Assembly: GCA_036381215.1 (NCBI GenBank)
Contig: DASVDF010000025.1
Span: forward strand, 36,281 to 100,280
DNA length: 64,000 nt
Direction: 5' to 3'
DNA from: IDS-8 sp036381215
Lineage (GTDB): Bacteria > Pseudomonadota > Gammaproteobacteria > Steroidobacterales > Woeseiaceae
The position numbers and the translations under genes are program-made. The notes under the pieces are model-generated. The model worked only from the letters and a program-made list of their open reading frames with translations. It made no database searches and had not been told where the DNA came from. Below are positions 1-9,085 of this stretch, one piece after another (the first letter of the stretch is position 1; each line of letters opens with the position of its first letter).

Positions 1-1374
1 AACTCGCTCTACACGCTGCTCGCGCGCGATTTCGCGCCGCTCGACGAGCGCATGGCCGATGCGGCCGCGCGCCTGGAGCAGCTCCCGCGCTTTCTCGCGC
101 AGGTACGCGAGGCGCTCGAGCCGGCGCGGGTTCCCGAAGTGCATGCCCGGACGGCGCTGTCGCAGAACCAGGGTGTCAACTCGATCATCGACACGATGCT
201 CGTGCCGCGCACGGGCGAGGTCTCGCCGGAAACAGCCGAGCGACTGGAAGCCGCGATCGCCGGCGCCCGCGACGCGCTGGCCGCGCACCAGGCATGGCTC
301 GAGCGCGATCTCCTGCCGAAAGCAAAAGGGGAGTTCCGCATCGGCGCGCGGCTCTTCGACGCCAAGCTCGCGTACACACTGCAGTCGCCGCTTTCGCGCC
401 GGGAAATCCGCCGCCGCGCCGAGCAGGAATACGTGCGGGTACGCGATGAGATGTTTCGCATCTCCAAGGCGATCTACTCGGACCTGCATCCCTACACCTC
501 GTTCCCGGACAGGCCGGACGAGGCCTTCAAGCAGGTCGTGATCCGGGCGGCGCTGGAGCAGGCCTACCGGCACCTCCCGGAGCCGGATCGCATCGTCGAG
601 ACGGCGCGCGAGACGCTTGCACAGGCCACCGAATTCGTGCGTGCAAAGGATCTCGTCAGCGTGCCGGACGATCCGATCGAGATCGTCGTCATGCCCGAGT
701 ACCAGCGCGGCGTGGCGGTCGCCTACCTCGATCCACCCGGGCCGCTCGACCAGGGCCAGAAGTCCTTCTACGCCGTGGCGCCCCTGCCGGAGGACTGGAC
801 GGAAGAGCAGATCCGTTCGTTCCTGCGCGAATACAACCTGTATTCGATCCACAACCTGACGCTGCACGAGGCGATGCCGGGCCATTATCTCCAGCTCGCG
901 CACAGCAACCGTTATCCCTCGACGCTGCGGGCGGTGCTGTGGTCCGGGCCGTTCGTGGAGGGCTGGGCGGTGTACGCCGAGCGTTTCACGATCGACGCGG
1001 GCTATCTCGACGGCGATCCCCTGATGCGCCTCATCAACCTGAAGTGGTACCTGCGCACGGTGACCAACGCGATCATCGACCAGGCGATCCACGTCGAGGG
1101 CATGACGCGCGATCAGGCGATGCGCCTCATGATCGAAGGCGCGTTCCAGGAAGAGCGCGAGGCGGCGGGCAAATGGACACGTGCAGAGCTCACGTCCACG
1201 CAGCTCTCGACCTACTTCGTCGGTTACCAGGAACACCGCGACATGCGCGAGGCAGTCGAGCGCGCGCGCGGCGACGAGTTCGACCTGCATCGCTACCACG
1301 ATCGTGCACTGTCCTTCGGCTCGCCGCCGGTGAGATACGTGCGCGCCCTCCTGCTCGACGAACCCATCCCCTAG
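1..1374 (+). CDS. DUF885 family metallohydrolase, 3' part
   Basis: The frame is open from the first base, so the N-terminus lies outside the window; 457 codons are visible. The motif HEAMPGHY, followed by a Glu-rich helix (EGWAVYAERF), matches the HEAxPGHH-type zinc site and downstream glutamates of DUF885 proteins, which resemble M32-like metallopeptidases. The last motif position is Tyr where His is usual. DUF885 members are often secreted or periplasmic, but the signal sequence is not visible here. The stop codon TAG is supplied by a REP element that begins one base earlier. The family call is firm; the substrate is unknown. Confidence 0.85.
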   Translation, partial: NSLYTLLARDFAPLDERMADAAARLEQLPRFLAQVREALEPARVPEVHARTALSQNQGVNSIIDTMLVPRTGEVSPETAERLEAAIAGARDALAAHQAWLERDLLPKAKGEFRIGARLFDAKLAYTLQSPLSRREIRRRAEQEYVRVRDEMFRISKAIYSDLHPYTSFPDRPDEAFKQVVIRAALEQAYRHLPEPDRIVETARETLAQATEFVRAKDLVSVPDDPIEIVVMPEYQRGVAVAYLDPPGPLDQGQKSFYAVAPLPEDWTEEQIRSFLREYNLYSIHNLTLHEAMPGHYLQLAHSNRYPSTLRAVLWSGPFVEGWAVYAERFTIDAGYLDGDPLMRLINLKWYLRTVTNAIIDQAIHVEGMTRDQAMRLMIEGAFQEEREAAGKWTRAELTSTQLSTYFVGYQEHRDMREAVERARGDEFDLHRYHDRALSFGSPPVRYVRALLLDEPIP

Positions 1375-1394
1375 GAGCGCGCGCCGCGCGCGAC
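1371..1394 (+). repeat. REP element, copy a
   Basis: A 24-bp REP unit: a GTAG-like head (here CTAG), then GAGCGCGC, a short centre, and GCGCGCGAC. It forms a hairpin of GC-rich arms. Its TAG is the stop codon of the DUF885 gene. Confidence 0.8.
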
Positions 1395-1414
1395 CGGCCG
1401 TCGCATCCCATCCC

Positions 1415-1438
1415 GCAGGAGCGCGCATCGCGCGCGAC
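1415..1438 (+). repeat. REP element, copy b
   Basis: REP unit with head GCAG and arms GAGCGCGC/GCGCGCGAC. It is a tandem partner of the copy 20 bp upstream. Confidence 0.8.
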
Positions 1439-1487
1439 CGGCCGTTGCATCGCGCGCGTCGCTCGCACAGCACACCATTCGCGTCTG

Positions 1488-1511
1488 ATCGCGCGCAATG
1501 CGCGCTCCTGC
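1488..1511 (-). repeat. REP element, copy c
   Basis: REP unit in inverted orientation, read on the minus strand with head GCAG. Together with the two plus-oriented copies it makes a three-unit BIME-like cluster. A partial unit lies around 1446-1460. Confidence 0.75.
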
Positions 1512-1901
1512 GGCGCCCGTAGAGCAACGCGGCGCTTGCGCAAGCGCGCGGTCATTGCCGCCTGATCGGGGCGGTGACTTAGATCGCTATGGCATAACGC
1601 GTTCGGTGAGCTGCCGTGGCGTATGCGCGACACGCATCCGGAAACGGCCACATAAGCACATGAATCGTCGGCTTGTTGCGACCTAGCGGCGGCGGAAGTT
1701 CATGTTTGCCTTGACATGCGAGCCGCATGTTGCGTCGCGCTGACGGATTGCCAGAACGGCTGCAAGTCGTAACCTTCCTGCCACAAGGGCCGCCGGCATC
1801 CCTTGGGGGACGACCGGCCGGCCTCCCGCGCGGCCACGAGGACCGCGCCCCCGAAATCGCCGCGCAGGGCTGCGCGCGCGTCATTTGCAGGAGTAAGTCG
1901 A
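1512..1901. other. Leader region upstream of the first TonB receptor
   Basis: No convincing gene is seen. The element TGGCATAAC at 1590-1598 resembles an extended -10 box (TGn plus CATAAC); a closely similar element lies upstream of the third receptor and of the CHRD gene. A TTGACA hexamer at 1711-1716 has no matching -10 at normal spacing. If the first element is used, the receptor mRNA has an untranslated leader of about 300 nt. Confidence 0.3.
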
Positions 1902-4850
1902 ATGAACAACAACCGTGCATTACGCAGAGCGATTCGCCACGCGCTCTGCATGGGGGCCATCGCCACGGCAGGAGCGCACGCTCCGAGCGCCATGGCCCAG
2001 GATGAGCCCACCCAGCAGGAGCTCGAGGAGATCACCGTCACCGGCACACGCATAGTGCGCCAGGACTACCAGTCCGCGAGCCCGATCTCGACCGTCGACG
2101 CCGAGCTCTTCGAGCAGACCGGTGCACCCACGATCGAGACCGTGCTGAACACGTTGCCGCAGTTCGTGCCGGCGATCACGACGACTTCGAACAACCCGTC
2201 GAACAACGGCCAGGCGAACGTCGCGCTTCGCGGCCTGGACACGAGCCGCACGCTCGTGCTGCTGGACGGACACCGGATCGTGCCCTCGAACGCCACCGGC
2301 GTCGTCGACCTGAACCTGATTCCCGCTTCGATCATCGAGAACGTCGAGATCATCACCGGCGGCGCGTCCGCGGTGTACGGATCCGACGCGATTGCGGGCG
2401 TCGTCAACATCAAGACCCGCGATTTCACCGGCCTCGAGCTCACGTCCAACTACGGCATCACGTCCGAGGACGACGGCCAGACGGTCTCGTTCGGGGTGAC
2501 GGGCGGCGTCGAGTCGGACGACGGCCGTGCGTACGTTTTCGGCACCATCAACTGGGCGGACCGCGAGGAGGTGTTCGCCGGCGATCGTCCGTTCTCGGAA
2601 GTGGCCCTTGCCTGGGACGGCGACAGCCTCGAGCCCGTGGGTTCGTCCACGATCCGGCAGGGCGTGTGGAACGCGATCGGCACGAACGCGCCGACCCAGG
2701 GGGCGCTCGACGCCTACTTCGGCGCGCACGACCCGAGCTACGTGGCGGGCTCGGCGCAGCCCGGCCACAACTTCGGCTTCAACCCGGACGGCTCGCTGTT
2801 CGACGTGGCGCCGGTCATCAACTTCACCGGGGATCCCAACGAGCCGCAGCAACCGGTGAACCCGGCCCAGTACACCTACAACTTCTCGCCGGTGAACTAC
2901 CTCCAGCTGCCGCTCGAGCGGACCTCGTTCTTCGGCCGCGCGGGCTTCCACCTGAACGAGAGCACCGAGCTCTACACGCAGGTGCTGTGGGCGGACTACC
3001 AGGCCGACCAGGCACTGGCCCCGACGCCGCTCACGGGCGTCTATGTCCGTCCGGACAACCCGAACCTGCCCGCGGACGTCGCGGCGCTGCTCGCGACCCG
3101 ACCCGACCCGGATGCGCCCTTCCAGATCAGCAAGCGCATGATCGAGTCCGGACCGCGCATTGCGAGCGACAGCTACCAGGTCATCCAGATCACCGCGGGC
3201 GCGACCGGCGACCTCGCACTCGCCGAAGACTGGAGGTGGGATGCCTACGCGTCCTGGGGCAACGTCGACCTGGAGGAGCTCCAGCAGGGCAACGTCTCCC
3301 GCAGCCTGTTCGAGCAACTCTCGCTGGCCGAGGACCACGGCGCGTCGATCTGCGGCGAGGCCATCAACCCGTTCGGCATCGGCTCGATCTCGCCGGAGTG
3401 CGCCTCGTTCTTCACGCTCGGGGCGGTCAACGACACGACCGTCGGGCAGATCGTCGGTGAGGCCTTCGTCACCGGGCCGCTGTTCGAAATGCCGGCCGGC
3501 GAGGTGCAGAGCGCGGTCGGCGTGATGTACAAGCGCGACGAGTTCACGCTCCTGCCCGACCCGTCGCTGCGTGCCGTGAGCGTCGACCCGCTGTTCGGCA
3601 ACGAGCGCACCGACATCGTCGGCTTCAACGCCGCGGACGCGGTGCGCGGCGAGACGAACTCGAAGGAGATCTACCTCGAGGCCCAGTTCCCTCTGCTCTC
3701 CGACATGCCGGCAATCGAGTCGTTCGACGTCACCCTGGGCTACCGCTTCGCCGACCACTCGGTGGCGGGCAACATGAGCTCGTACAAGGCGGAGGGCCTG
3801 TGGCAGGTCAACGACGCGGTGATGGTCCGCGGCGGTTACCAGCGCGCCGTGCGTGCACCGAACATCTCGGAGCTGTTCCGGCCGGCGGTCATCAACTTCC
3901 CGGCGGCGGGCCTCGGCGATCCGTGCTCGAACGACTTCGACGATCCCGAAGGCTTCGTGCTGGGTGCGCAGGACGACCCGCGGGCGCGGGCATTGTGCGT
4001 GGCGCAGGGCATCCCGGATGCCGTGGTCGACTCGTACAACTTCGCCAACTCGCAGTTCCAGGGGCTGTCCGGCGGCAACCCGGATCTCCAGGAGGAGACG
4101 GCCGACACGTACACGATCGGACTGGTGTTCCAGCCCGACGAAGGCATGCTGGACGGCTTCCAGGCCTCGATCGACTATTACCAGATCGAGATCGAGGATG
4201 CGATCGCCTCCATCGACGCCGACGTGTTCGTGTCGCGCTGCTTCGATCCGCGGTTCAACCCGGAGATGTCGAACGACAACTTCTATTGCGGCTTCTTCGA
4301 GCGGCTGCCGGGCACCGGCATCATCACCAACGCACTGGAGGTAGACCGCAACATCGCTGCCTTCGAGGTCAAGGGCATCGACCTGCAGTTCGATTACAGC
4401 GTGGAAGCCGGCCCGGGTACGTTGCGGACGCAGTGGGTCTCGACGTACCTCGACAGCTGGAAGGACACGACCGTGCAGGGCGAGGAGTTCACCGAGAACG
4501 CGGGCACGGCGGGCAGCGGCTTCGATGCTTTGCCCGAGTGGAAGTGGACGGCGAGCGTCGGCTACGCCTGGCAGGGTCTCGATGCGGACCTGAGGTGGCG
4601 CCACATCGATGAGATGCGCGACTTCGACATCACGACGTTCAAGCTGGACGCGGTCGAATACCTCGACCTCACGCTCGGCTACACGTTCAGCGACATGCTC
4701 GAGGGACTGCGGCTCCGGGCCGGTGTGACGAACCTCACCGACGAGGATCCGATCATCTACCCGACCAGCCAGCAGGCGAACACGGATCCGTCGACCTACG
4801 ACGTCCTCGGACGCCGCTACTTCGTCTCGGCGACCTACGCCTTCGAGTAG
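1902..4850 (+). CDS. TonB-dependent outer membrane receptor 1
   Basis: A 982-residue outer membrane receptor that would import a ligand using TonB energy. Residues 1-32 form a signal peptide ending AMA before QDE. EEITVTGTR at residues 42-50 is the usual TonB-box-proximal motif, followed by a plug domain with LRGLDTSRTLVLLDGHR and SAVYGSDAIAGVVNI, then a long beta-barrel. The chosen ATG has AGGAG 9 bases upstream; an upstream in-frame extension lacks a signal sequence. The chain ends in AFE, with Phe in the penultimate rather than the terminal position. A strong terminator follows. The ligand is unknown. Confidence 0.93.
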   Translation: MNNNRALRRAIRHALCMGAIATAGAHAPSAMAQDEPTQQELEEITVTGTRIVRQDYQSASPISTVDAELFEQTGAPTIETVLNTLPQFVPAITTTSNNPSNNGQANVALRGLDTSRTLVLLDGHRIVPSNATGVVDLNLIPASIIENVEIITGGASAVYGSDAIAGVVNIKTRDFTGLELTSNYGITSEDDGQTVSFGVTGGVESDDGRAYVFGTINWADREEVFAGDRPFSEVALAWDGDSLEPVGSSTIRQGVWNAIGTNAPTQGALDAYFGAHDPSYVAGSAQPGHNFGFNPDGSLFDVAPVINFTGDPNEPQQPVNPAQYTYNFSPVNYLQLPLERTSFFGRAGFHLNESTELYTQVLWADYQADQALAPTPLTGVYVRPDNPNLPADVAALLATRPDPDAPFQISKRMIESGPRIASDSYQVIQITAGATGDLALAEDWRWDAYASWGNVDLEELQQGNVSRSLFEQLSLAEDHGASICGEAINPFGIGSISPECASFFTLGAVNDTTVGQIVGEAFVTGPLFEMPAGEVQSAVGVMYKRDEFTLLPDPSLRAVSVDPLFGNERTDIVGFNAADAVRGETNSKEIYLEAQFPLLSDMPAIESFDVTLGYRFADHSVAGNMSSYKAEGLWQVNDAVMVRGGYQRAVRAPNISELFRPAVINFPAAGLGDPCSNDFDDPEGFVLGAQDDPRARALCVAQGIPDAVVDSYNFANSQFQGLSGGNPDLQEETADTYTIGLVFQPDEGMLDGFQASIDYYQIEIEDAIASIDADVFVSRCFDPRFNPEMSNDNFYCGFFERLPGTGIITNALEVDRNIAAFEVKGIDLQFDYSVEAGPGTLRTQWVSTYLDSWKDTTVQGEEFTENAGTAGSGFDALPEWKWTASVGYAWQGLDADLRWRHIDEMRDFDITTFKLDAVEYLDLTLGYTFSDMLEGLRLRAGVTNLTDEDPIIYPTSQQANTDPSTYDVLGRRYFVSATYAFE

Positions 4851-4871
4851 GCCCGGTATCGGAGCGGAAGA

Positions 4872-4900
4872 ACGGCGGGCGCAAGCCCGCCGTTTTTTTT
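4872..4900 (+). terminator. Rho-independent terminator of receptor 1
   Basis: Perfect 9-bp stem ACGGCGGGC / GCCCGCCGT with a GCAA loop, followed by a run of T residues. Confidence 0.93.
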
Positions 4901-5292
4901 GGCCGAAAGGAAACCCCGCCCGCTTATAGCTTTTTGTTCTGTCGCACCCGGCCGGCGCCCGCCGCCGCGGCAGCTAGTGTTGCCATGGCGCCACAGCGGA
5001 CCCGCGAATCACTTGTCGGACAAGGCATTAGCTCCGCCGGTCGGGCCCCGCGGGCGCCGGCGCAACAACTCCGAAGAGCCCGGAGCGGGCACTCCCACGG
5101 CCGCGTCGTTTTTTACATAAGTTTGCGCATTTCGCATTTGCGGTCGTATCATGATCGCCACAGGAAGCTCTTCCTGGTCTCCTAAAGTTGCATCCGGTCG
5201 GCGCGCCCCCTCGTCGCTGCGCCCACCTCCTTGTCCGGTCATACGCGCGCCACGGCGTGCGTGCTTCGTTGTTCCTAAGGAGTAGTACGTCG
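4901..5292. other. Intergenic region between receptors 1 and 2
   Basis: No gene is seen. A weak sigma70-like pair, TTGCGC (5123-5128) and TATCAT (5147-5152) with 18-bp spacing, could start the receptor 2 transcript. It lies in the only AT-rich patch of the region. Confidence 0.3.
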
Positions 5293-8187
5293 ATGAACAG
5301 CAGTTACACGATCCGTAAAGCCGTGCGTCGCGCGCTGTGCTTCGGTGCCGTTGCCACGGCGGGGAGCTACGCACCGCTTGTCGCCGCACAGCAGCCGGAA
5401 CCGCAGCCCAACCAGGAGCTGGAAGAGATCACTGTCACGGGATCGCGTATCGCCACCGACCCCAACCTGATCTCCTCGAGCCCCGTCTCGCAGGTGAGCT
5501 CCGAAGAGCTGACCTACCGCGGCATCACGCGCGTCGAGGACCTGATCAACGATCTGCCGCAGATCACGCCGGAACTGTCCGCCAACGAGTCGAACGGCGC
5601 GACCGGCACGGCGACCCTCGACCTGCGAGGTCTGGACTCCGACCGCACGCTGGTCCTCGTCAACGGCCACCGCATGGGCTTCGGCGATCCGTTCGTGCTC
5701 GCGCCCGACGTGAACCAGATCCCGGGGGCGCTGGTAGACCAGGTCGAGCTGCTCACCGGAGGGGCATCCTCCACCTACGGTTCCGACGCCATGGCCGGCG
5801 TCGTCAACTTCATCATGAAGGACGACTTCGAGGGCTTCCAGGTCGACGTCCAGTTTTCGGGTTACCAGCACAGTCAAGGCAACGACAGCGTGCAGGAACA
5901 GATCGACGCCGCCGGCTTCGAGCAGGCGCCGGACGACGTCACCGATGGCGCAACCACGAGCATCAACCTGATCGTCGGCGTCAACAGCGAGGACGGCCGC
6001 GGCAACCTCACGGGCTATCTCGGGTATCGCGACATCAACGCGATCACCCAGGATTCCCGCGACTTCAGCGCCTGCGCGCTGGACAGCGGCGACTTCGACG
6101 GCACCGTGTGCTCCGGCTCGGCCACCCGGTTCCCGGCACTCATCACCGATTTCAGCGGGACGTATTTCTCGGTGGAAGGCGACGAGTTCGTGCCCTGGGA
6201 CGGCAGCTACTACAACTTCGGACCTCTGAATTACTTCCAGCGGCCGGACGAGCGCTACACGGGCGGCATGTTCGGCAAGTACGAAGTCGACGAGCACCTC
6301 GAGGGCTACGCCGAATTCATGTTCATGGACGATCGCAGCCTCGCCCAGATTGCACCTTCGGGCGCGTTCTTCGTGACCAGCACGATCAACTGCTCGAACG
6401 CGTTCCTGTCCGACCAGCAGTTCGCGGCGCTCGGGTGTACGGGCGATGACGATGTCGTGCCGTTTTACATCGGCCGGCGTGCCGTGGAAGGCGGGCCGCG
6501 CTTCGACGACCTGAGGCACACGTCGTGGCGCTCGTTGGCCGGCGTCCGCGGCGCGATCAACGACAACTGGAACTACGACGTGTTCGCGAATTTTGCGCGC
6601 CTGACGTTCAGCGAAACATACCAGAACGACATGTCCACGACCCGCATCATCCGGGCACTGGACGTCGTCGCCGATCCGACCACGGGCGAACCGGTCTGCC
6701 AGTCGGTCATCGACGGCTCCGATCCGACCTGCGTGCCATGGAACATCTTCCAGACGGACGGGGTCACGCAGGAGGCGATCGACTACCTGGTGCTGCCGCT
6801 CTTTTCGAACGCGCAGCTCAACCAGGACCAGATGGTGGGCTTCGTCGAGGGCGATCTTACCGACCTGGGCCTGGTGAGTCCGTGGGCGGAAAACGGTATC
6901 GAGATGGTGGTCGGCGCGGAGTACCGCGACGAGTCCTTCGATTTCAATCCCGACCAGGGCTTCCAGAGCGGCGACGGCGCCGGGCAGGGCGGCCCGATCC
7001 CGCCGGTCACCGGCTCGCAGAACATCAAGGAGGTGTTCACCGAGTTCCGGGTGCCGATCGCCGAGGGGCTCACGGCTCTCGAGTCGCTGTCTCTCGATCT
7101 CCGCTATCGCTACTCGGACTACAGCACGGGCATCAGCGCGGACACTTACAACATCGGCGGCGCGTGGGTGCCTTACGAGGGCATCAAGTTCCGCGGCGGC
7201 TACTCGCGCGCGGTGCGGGCACCCAACATCCGCGAGCAGTTCGAGCCGCAGAACCTCGGCCTCTGGGGCGGCACGGATCCCTGCGCGGGTGACACTCCCG
7301 AGCTGTCGCCGGAGGAGTGCGCCAACACCGGGGTCACCGCGGCCCAGTACGGCTCCGTGCCGTCCAACCCTGCCGGACAGTACAACGCCATCTTCGGCGG
7401 CAACCCCGACCTCGACGCGGAGAAGTCGGATTCGTACACCATCGGCGCGGTGTTCACGCCCACGCAGTGGCTGGACGGGCTGACCCTGAGCGTCGACTGG
7501 TGGAAGATCGAGATCGAGGACGCGATCGACGAGATCCAGCCCGAGTTCCTGATCCGGGAGTGCGCCGCCACCGGTGATCCGACGATCTGCGGCCTCATCA
7601 GCCGCGGCCCGAACGGCAACCTGTGGCTCGCCCAGAACGCCGTCGTCTCCACGCAAGTAAACATCGGGTTCTTCGACGTATCCGGCGTGGACCTCGTCGG
7701 CAGCTATGCTTTCGAAGCGGGGGGACTCGGCTCATTCGACCTGTCGTTCCGCGGCACGTGGCTCGACAAGTTCGACCAGCAGCCCGTGCCCGGCGGTGAC
7801 GTCGAGCAATGCGCGGGCGAGTGGGGCGGCTCCTGCGAACGGCCGCGGCCGGAATGGAAGCATCTGCTGAACGCGGTCTGGACCACGCCGCTGGACAATC
7901 TCTCCGTCAGCGCCGCATGGCGCTACGTCGGCGCGGTCGACGAGTTCATCCTGGACCGTTACACCGCGGATGCGCAGCACTACCTTGACCTGTCCGGGAC
8001 TTACTATGCCGACTGGTTCGGGGAGGAGACGGTGATCACCGCCGGCGTCAGCAACGTGCTGGACAACGATCCGCCGGTGAGCGGCCTGTTCAGTAACGTG
8101 TCCGTATTCGGCAACGGCAACACGATCCCGGCCACCTGGGATGCGCTCGGCCGCTACTGGTTCGTGAACCTGACGCAGCGGTTCTGA
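5293..8187 (+). CDS. TonB-dependent outer membrane receptor 2
   Basis: A 964-residue TonB-dependent receptor. A signal peptide covers about residues 1-32, EEITVTGSR sits at 44-52, a plug domain carries LRGLDSDRTLVLVNGHR, and the barrel ends in the classical terminal Phe (NLTQRF). The ATG follows TAAGGAG at good spacing. It is a close paralogue of the receptor at 12682-15576: same length, same post-signal segment RIATDPNLISSSPVSQ, and shared long blocks such as the CQSVIDGSDP segment. It probably has its own promoter, because a terminator separates it from receptor 1. Confidence 0.93.
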   Translation: MNSSYTIRKAVRRALCFGAVATAGSYAPLVAAQQPEPQPNQELEEITVTGSRIATDPNLISSSPVSQVSSEELTYRGITRVEDLINDLPQITPELSANESNGATGTATLDLRGLDSDRTLVLVNGHRMGFGDPFVLAPDVNQIPGALVDQVELLTGGASSTYGSDAMAGVVNFIMKDDFEGFQVDVQFSGYQHSQGNDSVQEQIDAAGFEQAPDDVTDGATTSINLIVGVNSEDGRGNLTGYLGYRDINAITQDSRDFSACALDSGDFDGTVCSGSATRFPALITDFSGTYFSVEGDEFVPWDGSYYNFGPLNYFQRPDERYTGGMFGKYEVDEHLEGYAEFMFMDDRSLAQIAPSGAFFVTSTINCSNAFLSDQQFAALGCTGDDDVVPFYIGRRAVEGGPRFDDLRHTSWRSLAGVRGAINDNWNYDVFANFARLTFSETYQNDMSTTRIIRALDVVADPTTGEPVCQSVIDGSDPTCVPWNIFQTDGVTQEAIDYLVLPLFSNAQLNQDQMVGFVEGDLTDLGLVSPWAENGIEMVVGAEYRDESFDFNPDQGFQSGDGAGQGGPIPPVTGSQNIKEVFTEFRVPIAEGLTALESLSLDLRYRYSDYSTGISADTYNIGGAWVPYEGIKFRGGYSRAVRAPNIREQFEPQNLGLWGGTDPCAGDTPELSPEECANTGVTAAQYGSVPSNPAGQYNAIFGGNPDLDAEKSDSYTIGAVFTPTQWLDGLTLSVDWWKIEIEDAIDEIQPEFLIRECAATGDPTICGLISRGPNGNLWLAQNAVVSTQVNIGFFDVSGVDLVGSYAFEAGGLGSFDLSFRGTWLDKFDQQPVPGGDVEQCAGEWGGSCERPRPEWKHLLNAVWTTPLDNLSVSAAWRYVGAVDEFILDRYTADAQHYLDLSGTYYADWFGEETVITAGVSNVLDNDPPVSGLFSNVSVFGNGNTIPATWDALGRYWFVNLTQRF

Positions 8188-8244
8188 AGCCCCGCGGTTC
8201 CGGTGCGCGGCGGCCTGCTGTCGCGTACCGGCACACCAGGCAAA

Positions 8245-8270
8245 AGAGCGGCCCCCGAGGGGGCCGCTCT
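8245..8270 (+). terminator. Terminator-like hairpin after receptor 2
   Basis: Stem AGAGCGGCCCCC / GGGGGCCGCTCT with a minimal loop, followed only by GCTTCGTT and not by a clean T run. The rest of 8188-8495, between convergent genes, shows nothing else recognisable. Confidence 0.65.
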
Positions 8271-8495
8271 GCTTCGTTCAGCAGCAGGTGCTTGCCATTA
8301 TTCGAAGTCGACCGTGTTCGTCCAGGTCGCGCGCCAGTCGGGAGCGCCCGAGCAGGGCGTGACGTCGCACGGGCGCCAGCTTCACTCGACCGGTGCGGAA
8401 GACAGCCCGGAGAACCGCATGTCACGGTCGTCACGAATTAAGGGTGCACACATGGCGATATGCCGGCGCGACGGCAGCGCGCCGGGGACGGGGCG

Positions 8496-8999
8496 TCAGC
8501 GGATGCGGTCGACGCCCGTCGAACGGTTGCCCGAGCCGCGCAGGCGGTAAGAGCCGAACAATCCCGCACTGATGCGAACGGTATCTCCGACCTCGAGCTT
8601 GAGCGTCCGCGCGCGCGAATCCTCGACCCACACCTGGTCGTTGTCGAGGGTGAAGATGCGCTCGCCGTACGCGCGCTCGGCGATGTCGGTGATCTTCGCG
8701 GTGATCTCCGTCGGCTCTTCCTCCGGCGCCGTCGGCAACCCGAAGCGCGCCTCGGCGTCTGCGCTTCGTTCGGCCGCCGAGGTCGCTGGATCGGGAGGCA
8801 CGGAAGCGGCGGGCGGCTCATTCGCGGTGGCGGTCGCCGCGCGCGCACCGGCGACGTACGCGTCGTAACAGGCGAGCCGCGCGGCATCCTCGTCGATCGC
8901 GGCGCATCGTCGCAGCGCGTCGGGAACGCCGTCTCCGATGGCCGCCGTCGCTGTCAGCAGGGCGATGATGCCCGAGGCGTACCGGGCCGGCTGTTGCAT
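8496..8999 (-). CDS. Putative periplasmic protein of unknown function
   Basis: 167 residues. The start is set by a near-perfect ribosome site, GGAGGAAAT, directly before ATG; upstream extension is REP sequence. A short hydrophobic signal segment (about residues 5-22) is followed by a Cys-bearing segment, CAAIDEDAARLACYDAY. This C-x(n)-RLxCYD pattern recurs at the mature N-terminus of several small exported proteobacterial proteins. A Pro/Ala-rich linker then leads to a C-terminal beta-rich domain (DNDQVWVEDS, VGDTVRISAGLFGSYRL) resembling a small SH3-like or OB barrel. The gene lies after the TPR-sulfotransferase gene, separated by two REP units. I do not recognise a specific family. Confidence 0.75.
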   Translation of the reverse strand: MQQPARYASGIIALLTATAAIGDGVPDALRRCAAIDEDAARLACYDAYVAGARAATATANEPPAASVPPDPATSAAERSADAEARFGLPTAPEEEPTEITAKITDIAERAYGERIFTLDNDQVWVEDSRARTLKLEVGDTVRISAGLFGSYRLRGSGNRSTGVDRIR

Positions 9000-9024
9000 A
9001 TTTCCTCCGGTTAGTGCCGCGCAG

Positions 9025-9048
9025 GTCGCGTGCAATGCGCGCTCGTAC
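9025..9048 (-). repeat. REP element, copy d
   Basis: REP unit in minus orientation with several substitutions. It lies 26 bp from the start codon of the periplasmic protein gene and would be part of its leader. Confidence 0.65.
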
Positions 9049-9061
9049 GGTTGCATTCTGG

Positions 9062-9085
9062 GTCGCGCGCGATGCGCGCTCCTAC
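9062..9085 (-). repeat. REP element, copy e
   Basis: REP unit in minus orientation with intact GTAG head. Its TAG (9084-9082) is the stop codon of the TPR-sulfotransferase gene. Confidence 0.85.

Noticed and set aside
1711..1716. TTGACA as the -35 box of receptor 1
   Set aside because: No AT-rich hexamer is found 16-18 bp downstream; the following sequence is GC-rich.
1920..4604. Very long open frames opposite the TonB receptor genes (also 5275-7656 minus and 13006-15399 plus)
   Set aside because: Their translations are Arg/Val/His-rich low-complexity sequences with no domain. They arise from high GC codon bias opposite real genes that have signal peptides and family motifs.
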